From an uncultured Oscillospiraceae bacterium (GTDB taxonomy: Bacteria > Bacillota > Clostridia > Oscillospirales > Oscillospiraceae), in contig CAKTED010000077.1 in assembly GCA_934546725.1 (NCBI GenBank), forward strand, positions 1-7,090: a DNA stretch of 7,090 bases, given 5' to 3'. Positions 1-5,908 of this stretch are shown here, piece by piece. Positions within the stretch are counted from its first letter, which is position 1. Each line of letters begins with the position of its first letter. A program made the translations under genes and the position numbers. The notes under the pieces are model-generated. The model worked only from the letters and a program-made list of their open reading frames with translations. It did no database searches and was not told where the DNA came from.

Positions 1-1965
1 TTCCTCGTAATATTTGCCGCTGCCGCCGCTCTTACGGGCCAGTATCCGCTGGCGGCGGGCGAAGCGGTAGCCGTGATAATTCTTGCCGTTTATTCCTGGC
101 TCTCCGGCCGCAGAAGGCGCAAAAAGGTGCTGGATTATATCGAAGCCGCCGCGTATAACCTTGACGGCGCTTCAAAGGGCATGCTGCTTGATATGCCGCT
201 GCCAATGGTCATATTCGGCATGAACGACGGCAGGGTCCTCTGGAGCAACGAGGAGTTTCTGAACATAACGGGCGACAGGGAGCATTTTTTCGAAGTGGAT
301 ATCAGCGAGGCTGTGCCCGGATTTCAGTACAGGTGGCTGCTTGACGGCAAGCAGATGTCTCCGGACAATGTAAGCCTTGGCGGCAGGATATACAACGTTT
401 ACGGCAACGCCGTAAAGATGGACGATTCGGACGGCTCATACAGCTACTGGGGCATTCTTTACTGGGTAGACGTTACCGAATTCATAAATACTGAAAAGCT
501 CTACAGGGATTCGCGCCCGGTCGTGGCCGTAATGATGCTCGATAATTACGACGAGCTTTTCAAGGGTGTTACCGAAACGGCAAAATCCGCCGTTCTCGCT
601 TCGATCGACTCCATTATCATGGACTGGACGAAGGGCTCGGGCGGGTACCTGTCCAGATATGACAGAGACAGATATATTTTCATCTTTGAAGAAAAGTTCA
701 TGCCCGGAATTCTGGCAGACAAATTTGCCGTTCTGGACAGGGTGCGCGAAATAAACGGCCCAGGCGGCATACCGGCCACAATGAGCATCGGCATCGGCCG
801 CGGTGCGCAGAGCTTTGAAGAGGGCTTCCAGTTCGCTCTGCTCGGAATAGATATGGCGCTGTCGCGCGGCGGAGATCAGGCCGTCATAAAGAATAACCAC
901 AACTTTGAGTTTTACGGCGGGCATTCCGTAGCCGTTGAACGCAGAACGAAGGTGAAGTCCCGCGTTATGGCGACGGCTCTCGGCGAGCTTATCGCCGATA
1001 CCTCAAACATAATCATAACCGGCCATACGCACGCGGACCTGGACTGCGTCGGAGCCGCAGTGGGCCTGTGCTGCATAGCGCGAAAAAAGGAAAAACCGGC
1101 CTTCATGGTCATAAACGACGATACTACCGTCGCCGGACCGGTGCTGAAAAGGCTGAAAAAGCTCCCTGAATATGAGCACACCTTCATAAGCGAAGACGAC
1201 GCGATGCTTATGGCCGACGGAAAAACTCTGCTCATTGTAGTGGATACAAACAGGCCGGATCAGGTGGAGGCAAAGTCGCTGCTTGCCTCCTGCAACCGTA
1301 TCGCAGTCGTAGACCATCACCGCAGAGCCGCGGAATATATCTCAAACGCTGCGCTGAATTTTCACGAGCCATACGCCTCGTCCGCGAGCGAGCTTGCAAC
1401 TGAGCTACTGCAATACCTCGTCGAGCCCTCAGACCTTCTCAAGACCGAGGCGGAGGCAATACTTGCGGGCATAGTGCTCGATACCAAAAATTTCACAATG
1501 CGCACAGGCAGCCGCACCTTTGAGGCGGCCGCGTTTCTGAGAAAGGCGGGCTCCGATACGACGGAGGTAAAGAAGCTTTTCCAGAGCGATCTTCAGAGCA
1601 CCGTCGCCAAATATTCTATTATCCGCAATGCCAGAATATACCGCGACGGCATTGCCGTTGCCGCGATAGACAGCCAGGAGGACAGAATAATTGCTGCTCA
1701 GGCGGCGGACGAGCTGCTTAATATCACAGGTATACAGACGTCGTTCGTCATATACGGCGAGGACGGGAGCGTGAATATCTCCGCCCGCTCCATAGGAGAG
1801 ATAAACGTTCAGTTTATCCTCGAAAAGCTCGGCGGCGGCGGAAACCGCTCAATGGCCGGCGCTCAGATAAGGGGCAAAAGTACGCAGGAGGTTCTGTCGG
1901 CGCTGCTTGCCGCGATAGATTCCTTCCTTGCGGAGGAGGAAGCCCGCCGGGATGCCGAGGGATAA
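1..1965 (+). CDS. gdpP: Cyclic-di-AMP phosphodiesterase GdpP (5' partial)
   Basis: Membrane-bound enzyme of the GdpP/YybT family, which hydrolyses cyclic-di-AMP to pApA. The frame is open from base 1, so the gene begins upstream. A GTG at 73 is not credible as the start because it would cut into the second membrane helix. About 654 residues are visible; the B. subtilis protein has about 659, so little is missing. Order: end of membrane helix 1 (1-33), helix 2 (about 61-105) followed by a basic RRRRKK stop-transfer, a PAS-like domain (about 130-490), a degenerate GGDEF domain (about 505-900, with YDRDRY at 658-675 in place of GGDEF), then DHH/DHHA1. Catalytic metal ligands are visible: HxxxDxD (His 1024, Asp 1036, Asp 1042), Asp 1243, DHH 1312-1320 and Asp 1480. 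The DHHA1 glycine motif reads GGGGN (1831-1845) where GGGGH is usual. The DHH hallmarks make the identity firm. Confidence 0.96.
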   Translation, partial: FLVIFAAAAALTGQYPLAAGEAVAVIILAVYSWLSGRRRRKKVLDYIEAAAYNLDGASKGMLLDMPLPMVIFGMNDGRVLWSNEEFLNITGDREHFFEVDISEAVPGFQYRWLLDGKQMSPDNVSLGGRIYNVYGNAVKMDDSDGSYSYWGILYWVDVTEFINTEKLYRDSRPVVAVMMLDNYDELFKGVTETAKSAVLASIDSIIMDWTKGSGGYLSRYDRDRYIFIFEEKFMPGILADKFAVLDRVREINGPGGIPATMSIGIGRGAQSFEEGFQFALLGIDMALSRGGDQAVIKNNHNFEFYGGHSVAVERRTKVKSRVMATALGELIADTSNIIITGHTHADLDCVGAAVGLCCIARKKEKPAFMVINDDTTVAGPVLKRLKKLPEYEHTFISEDDAMLMADGKTLLIVVDTNRPDQVEAKSLLASCNRIAVVDHHRRAAEYISNAALNFHEPYASSASELATELLQYLVEPSDLLKTEAEAILAGIVLDTKNFTMRTGSRTFEAAAFLRKAGSDTTEVKKLFQSDLQSTVAKYSIIRNARIYRDGIAVAAIDSQEDRIIAAQAADELLNITGIQTSFVIYGEDGSVNISARSIGEINVQFILEKLGGGGNRSMAGAQIRGKSTQEVLSALLAAIDSFLAEEEARRDAEG

Positions 1966-1989
1966 GGCAATAGTTTTTTACATGACCAT

Positions 1990-2013
1990 AAGGCGCCGTA
2001 TTTGCGGCGCTTT
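1990..2013 (+). promoter_or_regulatory. GC-rich hairpin after gdpP
   Basis: A perfect 6-bp stem, GCGCCG (1993-1998) with CGGCGC (2005-2010), closes a 6-base loop. It can extend by a G-U and two A-U pairs to 1990 and 2013. The bases after it are CCCGATC, so it lacks the U-tract of an intrinsic terminator. It may be an RNA-processing or 3'-end stabilising stem, or part of the rplI leader. The structure was identified by eye. Confidence 0.45.
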
Positions 2014-2051
2014 CCCGATCCGGAGGGAGGATGACTCTTCCGCTTCGGGAA
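2012..2051 (+). promoter_or_regulatory. Second hairpin in the rplI leader
   Basis: An outer 7-bp stem, TTCCCGA (2012-2018) with TCGGGAA (2045-2051), encloses a 2x2 internal loop and an inner 6-bp stem, CGGAGG (2021-2026) with CTTCCG (2037-2042), including one G-U pair. It directly abuts the preceding hairpin, overlapping by two bases, so the two arms could compete or stack. It ends about 20 bases before the rplI ribosome binding region. It does not match any ribosomal-protein leader that I know, and no L9 leader family is known to me. Confidence 0.4.
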
Positions 2052-2071
2052 TATCATGCATCAGGCAACAC

Positions 2072-2095
2072 ATGAAAGGAATGGATCAGCAATGA
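2072..2095 (+). other. Seven-codon reading frame overlapping the rplI start
   Basis: ATG at 2072 opens a frame reading MKGMDQQ, and its TGA (2093-2095) overlaps the rplI ATG in an ATGA arrangement. The only good Shine-Dalgarno-like run, AAAGGA (2075-2080), lies inside this frame, and no clear site precedes its ATG, so independent translation is doubtful. It is listed because ftsH has the same layout with the same first nine bases at the same distance. Confidence 0.25.
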
Positions 2096-2538
2096 AAGTT
2101 ATACTTCAGCAGGACGTCAGAGGTCAGGGAAAAAGAGGCGAACTCAAAGAGGTTTCGGACGGCTACGCCCGCAATTATCTGCTGCCCAGGAAGCTTGCGA
2201 TAATCGCAACCGCCGATAACATCAATACCATGAAGCTTCAGGATGCCGCGAAGAAGGCTCAGATAGAGAAGGAGAAGGCCGCCGCGCGCGAAACAGCCGA
2301 AAAGCTCAAGGGCTGCACGGTAAAAATAAGCGCAAAGGCCGGAAGCAACGGAAAGCTTTTCGGCGCCGTTACGTCAAAGGAAATAGCCGAGGCGCTTAAG
2401 GAGCAGTATGGCATAGAGCTGGAAAAGAACAGGATCGTTCAGTCTGATCCCATAAAGACATACGGCAGCTTTGAGGTAAAGTGCAAGCTTGGATATGAGA
2501 TCAGCGGGGCTTTGAAGGTAATGGTCATTGAGGGCTGA
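2092..2538 (+). CDS. rplI: Ribosomal protein L9 (bL9)
   Basis: Large-subunit protein that binds 23S rRNA near the L1 stalk through its N-terminal domain. The ATG at 2092 gives 148 residues, the normal L9 length, beginning MKVILQQDV as expected. An in-frame ATG at 2056 would add 12 residues with no match to the family, so it was rejected. The N-terminal signature runs from G13 (GKRGELKEV, then GYARNYLLP). The glycine that usually follows NYLxP plus one residue is a lysine here (PRKLA). A charged connecting helix rich in K, E and A follows (about residues 44-78), then the C-terminal domain. The Shine-Dalgarno candidate AAAGGA (2075-2080) lies 11 bases from the ATG, which is rather far. The gene sits between gdpP and dnaB, the conserved Firmicutes order. 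Confidence 0.97.
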   Translation: MKVILQQDVRGQGKRGELKEVSDGYARNYLLPRKLAIIATADNINTMKLQDAAKKAQIEKEKAAARETAEKLKGCTVKISAKAGSNGKLFGAVTSKEIAEALKEQYGIELEKNRIVQSDPIKTYGSFEVKCKLGYEISGALKVMVIEG

Positions 2539-2540
2539 GC

Positions 2541-2563
2541 CTCCGCTTTGCAAAGTGGGGTGA
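2541..2563 (+). promoter_or_regulatory. dnaB ribosome binding site buried in a hairpin
   Basis: The dnaB Shine-Dalgarno is GGGGTGA (2557-2563), six bases before the ATG. Bases 2541-2548 (CTCCGCTT) can pair with 2553-2560 (AAGTGGGG), with two G-U wobbles and a TGCA loop, which sequesters the GGGG core. The left arm starts three bases after the rplI stop, so a ribosome terminating there would cover and open it. That predicts translational coupling of dnaB to rplI. The pairing is seen in the sequence; the coupling is inferred. Confidence 0.45.
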
Positions 2564-2569
2564 AAAGAT

Positions 2570-3904
2570 ATGGATGAGCTGCTTGTAAAGCAGATGCCGC
2601 ACAGCGCGGAGGCCGAGCAGGCGGTTCTCGGCTCAATGCTGATAGATTCAAGATGCGTGGCCGAGGTGATGGGCTATCTGAAGCCGGCGGATTTCTATCT
2701 TACGGCGAACAGGGAGATATTTGAAACCATATCTTCCATGTTCAATTATTCGCAGCCCATAGATCCCGTAACGCTGCTTGAGCAGATGCGCCTTGCCGGG
2801 GTATATAAGGATACCAGCCCCAATTACCTTGCCGAGCTGATGAATATAACGCCGACCGCATCGAACGTTATGCGCTATGCGGCGATAGTCAAGGACAAGT
2901 CAATGCTTCGCGCGATAGCTGAGACAGCGTCAGACATAAGTGCGATGGTGTCTGACGGCACAGGCAGCGCGGACGACGTTCTTGAGGCAGCGGAGCGGCG
3001 CATTTATGCGCTGCGTCAGGGCAAGACCGCGGGGGGACTTGAGCCGGTCTCTTCCATAATTGGCGGAGTGTACAAGCACCTTGGCGAGCTTGCGAAATCC
3101 GGTGGCGAAATACCCGGACTTTCTACGGGTCTGCCGGATCTTGACAGCGTTATTATGGGTCTGAATAAGTCTGACCTTATTCTTCTTGCATCTCGACCCG
3201 GTATGGGAAAAACAAGTATCGCGCTCAATATAGGACTGAGCGTTGCCAAAAGCAGCGACGTAAAGGTCGCTATCTTTTCGCTCGAAATGTCAAAGGAACA
3301 GCTTGCGTCACGTCTCCTTTCAAGCGAAGCGTTTGTTGACAGCAAAAAGCTGCTGACGGGCCGCCTCAGCCAGGAGGACTGGAAGAAGATAGTTGCGGCC
3401 GCGACGGCGATAAGCAGGACCGGGATACTGATAGACGATAACTCAATGCTGACCGTTTCGGACATGAATGCGCAGTGCCGCAGGGTGGATAATCTAGGCC
3501 TTGTGATAATAGACTATCTTCAGCTGATGAGCAGCGCTTCGGGAGACGCGAACGAAAGCCGCCAGCAGGCCGTAAGCGATATTTCACGAATGCTCAAGAT
3601 AATGGCCAAGGAGCTGAACGTTCCGGTAATATGCCTGTCCCAGCTTTCACGAGCCAACGTGCAGCGAGGAGATAAGCGGCCGGTACTCTCGGACCTTCGT
3701 GAATCCGGCTCGCTTGAGCAGGATGCCGACATCGTCCTTGGTCTCTACCGCGAGGATTATTTCCAGCGTGAGACGGAAAACCATAATCTTGCCGAGTGCA
3801 TAGTGCTGAAAAACAGGCACGGCAACACAGGTACGATAGAGCTTCAGTGGCTGCCGGAATATACGACGTATGCTTCGGTGGATAAAATTCACAAAGAGGG
3901 ATAA
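2570..3904 (+). CDS. dnaB: Replicative DNA helicase DnaB (DnaC in Bacillus)
   Basis: Hexameric ATP-driven helicase that unwinds DNA at the replication fork and interacts with primase and the loader. It has 444 residues, a normal length. The N-terminal domain begins with the family's PHSAEAEQAVLGSML stretch and spans about residues 1-105, followed by a linker and a RecA-like motor. Walker A is SRPGMGKT (208-215). Walker B is VIIDYLQLM (312-320, Asp 315). The SQLSRA...KRP.LSDLRESGSLEQDAD block (about 360-390) is intact, and the arginine-finger segment KNRHG follows (K414, R416). No intein or insertion is seen. It starts 31 bases after rplI with a clear Shine-Dalgarno. Its last codons carry the ribosome binding site of tilS. 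The motifs make the call secure. Confidence 0.98.
   Translation: MDELLVKQMPHSAEAEQAVLGSMLIDSRCVAEVMGYLKPADFYLTANREIFETISSMFNYSQPIDPVTLLEQMRLAGVYKDTSPNYLAELMNITPTASNVMRYAAIVKDKSMLRAIAETASDISAMVSDGTGSADDVLEAAERRIYALRQGKTAGGLEPVSSIIGGVYKHLGELAKSGGEIPGLSTGLPDLDSVIMGLNKSDLILLASRPGMGKTSIALNIGLSVAKSSDVKVAIFSLEMSKEQLASRLLSSEAFVDSKKLLTGRLSQEDWKKIVAAATAISRTGILIDDNSMLTVSDMNAQCRRVDNLGLVIIDYLQLMSSASGDANESRQQAVSDISRMLKIMAKELNVPVICLSQLSRANVQRGDKRPVLSDLRESGSLEQDADIVLGLYREDYFQRETENHNLAECIVLKNRHGNTGTIELQWLPEYTTYASVDKIHKEG
3893..3900 (+). promoter_or_regulatory. tilS ribosome binding site that decides a TTG start
   Basis: AAAGAGGG lies inside the last codons of dnaB, eight bases before an in-frame TTG at 3909. 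No comparable site precedes the upstream in-frame start at 3870, which lies deep within dnaB, or the downstream ATG at 3945. This supports TTG 3909 as the tilS start. Confidence 0.6.
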
Positions 3905-3908
3905 GCAG

Positions 3909-5264
3909 TTGAAATTTTCGCCCGAATTTGCCGACCGTTACAATATGCTGCCGCAGGGGAGCACGGTGATATGCGCGGTTTCCGGAGGCATGGATTCCGT
4001 GTGCCTGCTCCATGCGATAAATGCATTGGCGGCGGAGCGGCGGCTGAGGGTGTATGCGGCGCATTTCAATCACTGTCTGCGGGGCGAGGAGTCCGAACGT
4101 GATGAACGCTTTGTAAGAAAGCTGTGCGCCGAGCTGGACGTTGAGCTGTTTACAGCGCGCGGAGACGTTAAAGGCTATGCCGAAGAGCATAAGCTTGGTA
4201 TCGAGGATGCCGCGCGGCGTATGCGCTATGCTTTTTTTGAAGAGCTTGCGGCAGAGCTCGAGCCCTGCCGCGTTGCCACTGCGCATAACGCAAACGACAA
4301 TGCTGAAACAATGCTCATGAATCTTGCGCGCGGAGCGGGGCTTCGCGGAATGTGCGGAATACCTCCTGTGCGCGGGATATATGTACGCCCGCTGCTGGCG
4401 ATGCCGCGCAGCGATATAGAGCGGTACCTTTCGGAAAATATGCTTGAGCACGTCGAGGATTCGAGCAACGTCAGCGACGATTATACACGCAACCGGATAC
4501 GGCACCATGTTATCCCGGTCCTCATGCAGACCGGCGGCGGATTTCCCGCTTCGGCGACGGCGGCAGCTTCACTGCTGAGGGAGGATGAGAGCTTTCTCGA
4601 AAAGCTTGCACTTGAGACTGTAAAGCTCAGGCGGCTTTCGCCGGGCGCCCTCGATGCGTCGGCGCACGAGCTTGCCGCGGCGCCGGCTCCGCTGGCCTCA
4701 CGGGCGGTTATCGCCGCGGCGGAGAGACTGGGCCGAGCGGTGACCGCGCGGCATGTTCAGACTGTTCTCGGGATAGCACGCGGCGCTTCTCCGTCGGCAG
4801 AGGTATATCTGCCGGGCGGCATACGCGCCGCGAGGCGGTATGACCGCATCGTATTTTCGGCAGATTCGCGGCAGGATTTGACATTTGCCGGACAAACGCT
4901 CTGCTTCGGCGGATGGACGGCGATCGACGAATGCGGCATGGAGGTATATTTCGGAGAGGTAAATGAAAATACACCTGCCGACGAGATTTTTTTCTTCAAA
5001 AAATCCGCAATTTGTGGTAAGATAACAATTAGACCCCGTAAAAGCGGAGACAGTATATGTCTCCACCGCAGGCAGGGGCGAAAAAGTCTTAAAAAGCTTT
5101 TTATAGAAAGAAAAATACCCGCTTCCGAACGCGAGCTTGTCCCCGTTATCGCGGACGAAGAAAAGGTGCTTGCCGTAGTATCAGTGGGGCAGGAGGCGGA
5201 GCTTGCCGCCGAAAGGCGGAATGCGGATATTATGATAGCCGTCAGGTTCAATAAACAGAAATAA
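3909..5264 (+). CDS. tilS: tRNA(Ile)-lysidine synthetase TilS
   Basis: Uses ATP and lysine to convert C34 of the CAU-anticodon tRNA-Ile to lysidine, so that it reads AUA; essential in most bacteria. The TTG start at 3909 gives 451 residues, near the usual 430-470, and places the PP-loop SGGMDS at residues 25-30. Next come HFNHCLRGEES, GIEDAARRMRY, and HNANDNAET (126-134), the equivalent of HHxDDQxET in many homologues. RPLL, then DSSN and RNRIRHHVIP (about 192-204), complete the N-terminal half. A variable middle domain follows, and the C-terminal tRNA-binding domain (about 373-440) shows IRPRKSGD and KSLKKLFIERKIP. The gene starts four bases after the dnaB stop, so translational coupling is likely. 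AUA codons are used freely in this window, consistent with the need for this enzyme. Confidence 0.96.
   Translation: MKFSPEFADRYNMLPQGSTVICAVSGGMDSVCLLHAINALAAERRLRVYAAHFNHCLRGEESERDERFVRKLCAELDVELFTARGDVKGYAEEHKLGIEDAARRMRYAFFEELAAELEPCRVATAHNANDNAETMLMNLARGAGLRGMCGIPPVRGIYVRPLLAMPRSDIERYLSENMLEHVEDSSNVSDDYTRNRIRHHVIPVLMQTGGGFPASATAAASLLREDESFLEKLALETVKLRRLSPGALDASAHELAAAPAPLASRAVIAAAERLGRAVTARHVQTVLGIARGASPSAEVYLPGGIRAARRYDRIVFSADSRQDLTFAGQTLCFGGWTAIDECGMEVYFGEVNENTPADEIFFFKKSAICGKITIRPRKSGDSICLHRRQGRKSLKKLFIERKIPASERELVPVIADEEKVLAVVSVGQEAELAAERRNADIMIAVRFNKQK
4985..5023 (+). promoter_or_regulatory. Candidate internal promoter within tilS
   Basis: A strikingly AT-rich patch in an otherwise GC-rich gene. 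An extended -10 element, TGGTAAGAT (5015-5023), lies 17 bases after TTCAAA (4995-5000), which matches the -35 consensus at four of six positions; the -10 hexamer also matches four of six. Upstream, GATTTTTT (4985-4992) and AAAAAATC (4998-5005) form a perfect 8-bp inverted repeat overlapping the -35. It could give hpt and ftsH transcription independent of the upstream genes. The patch encodes DEIFFFKKS, so amino acid demand is the alternative explanation. Confidence 0.3.
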
Positions 5265-5277
5265 TAATGGCGCGCAG

Positions 5278-5303
5278 CTTTGCCCGACAGCGCCGCAAAG
5301 GAG
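5278..5303 (+). promoter_or_regulatory. hpt ribosome binding site partly within a hairpin
   Basis: The strong Shine-Dalgarno AAAGGAG (5297-5303) lies six bases before the hpt ATG and decides that start. CTTTGC (5278-5283) is perfectly complementary to GCAAAG (5295-5300), with an 11-base loop between, so half of the site can be paired. The left arm begins 13 bases after the tilS stop, within or near the footprint of a terminating ribosome. Confidence 0.4.
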
Positions 5304-5309
5304 ATATTC

Positions 5310-5855
5310 ATGAACATTCTGAACGATATCGAGAAGGTCCTGATTTCAGAGGAAGAGCTTAACGCAAAAGTCAGCGAGCTTGCAGCCGCCATCGCCGAAG
5401 AGTATGAGGACGAAAATCCGGTTTTCATAGGTATCCTCAAGGGCTCGTTCGTGTTTATGGCGGACATAATGCGAAAGATAAATATCTATTGCGATATTGA
5501 TTTTATGGCGGTTTCCTCTTATGGAAACAAATCCGAAAGCACCGGCGCGGTGAAGATCAACAAGGATCTCAGCCAGGATATCGAAGGTCGGCCGGTAGTG
5601 ATAATCGAGGATATTCTTGACAGCGGACTTACTCTCAGCTATCTGAAAAAATATCTGATGAACAGAAATCCGAAGTCGATAAAAATATGTACGCTTCTTG
5701 ATAAGCCCGCGAGAAGAAAGGCGGATATAAAGGCCGACTATTTCGGCTTTGACATTCCTGACGCATTCGTCGTCGGCTATGGACTCGACTATGCGGAAAG
5801 GTATCGCAATCTGCCCTTTATCGGCGTGCTTAAACCTGAAATATATTCAAACTGA
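5310..5855 (+). CDS. hpt: Hypoxanthine phosphoribosyltransferase
   Basis: Cytosolic purine-salvage enzyme that transfers the ribose-phosphate of PRPP to hypoxanthine (and guanine), giving IMP (and GMP). The ATG at 5310 has a near-ideal Shine-Dalgarno and gives 181 residues, matching family length (about 180). An in-frame TTG at 5280 would add ten residues and lies upstream of that site, so it was rejected. Motifs: LKGS (43-46, the PRPP pyrophosphate contact), SSYG (69-72, the flexible active-site loop), the PRPP-binding signature [13 protein letters not shown] (96-108, with catalytic Asp 104), LLDKPARR (about 127-134), and the C-terminal [20 protein letters not shown]. It lies between tilS and ftsH, as in B. 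subtilis, where TilS and HprT have been reported to act together on ftsH expression. No missing residues were noticed. Confidence 0.97.
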   Translation: MNILNDIEKVLISEEELNAKVSELAAAIAEEYEDENPVFIGILKGSFVFMADIMRKINIYCDIDFMAVSSYGNKSESTGAVKINKDLSQDIEGRPVVIIEDILDSGLTLSYLKKYLMNRNPKSIKICTLLDKPARRKADIKADYFGFDIPDAFVVGYGLDYAERYRNLPFIGVLKPEIYSN

Positions 5856-5861
5856 ACCCTG

Positions 5862-5881
5862 ACTGCGGTCTCTGCCGCAGT
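5862..5881 (+). promoter_or_regulatory. Hairpin between hpt and ftsH
   Basis: A perfect 7-bp stem, ACTGCGG (5862-5868) with CCGCAGT (5875-5881), closes a 6-base loop. No U-run follows, so it is not a standard intrinsic terminator. It starts six bases after the hpt stop and ends six bases before the ftsH Shine-Dalgarno, which it leaves free. It may block, pause or stabilise the transcript at this junction. Confidence 0.45.
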
Positions 5882-5884
5882 TCA

Positions 5885-5908
5885 ATGAAAGGACGGGTAA
5901 TGTATTGA
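5885..5908 (+). other. Mini reading frame overlapping the ftsH start
   Basis: ATG at 5885 opens MKGRVMY, and its TGA (5906-5908) overlaps the ftsH TTG in a TTGA arrangement. Within it, the ATG at 5900 lies six bases after AAAGGA (5888-5893), an ideal spacing, and gives a two-codon frame (Met-Tyr-stop) ending on the ftsH start. The TTG itself is 11 bases from that site. Initiation at 5900 followed by restart at 5905 is therefore plausible. The layout is seen in the sequence; its use is inferred. Confidence 0.35.

Noticed and set aside
1954..1979. Possible intrinsic terminator at the end of gdpP (short stem before a run of six T)
   Set aside because: The stem TGCC/GGCA is only four base pairs and is separated from the T-run by four bases; too weak to call.
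1977..2004. Possible promoter before rplI (TTTACA, then TATTTG 16 bases later)
   Set aside because: The -10 matches only three of six positions and sits in a hairpin loop; weaker than the tilS candidate.
2056..2091. Extended L9 start at ATG 2056
   Set aside because: The 12 extra residues do not resemble L9, whose family start MKVIL falls exactly at 2092, and 2056 lacks a Shine-Dalgarno.
3594..4508. A 304-codon open frame on the minus strand spanning the dnaB-tilS junction
   Set aside because: It crosses two conserved plus-strand genes, its product is composition-driven with no motif, and no ribosome binding site was noted.
5280..5309. Extended hpt start at TTG 5280
   Set aside because: The strong AAAGGAG lies downstream of it and six bases before ATG 5310, which gives the family length.
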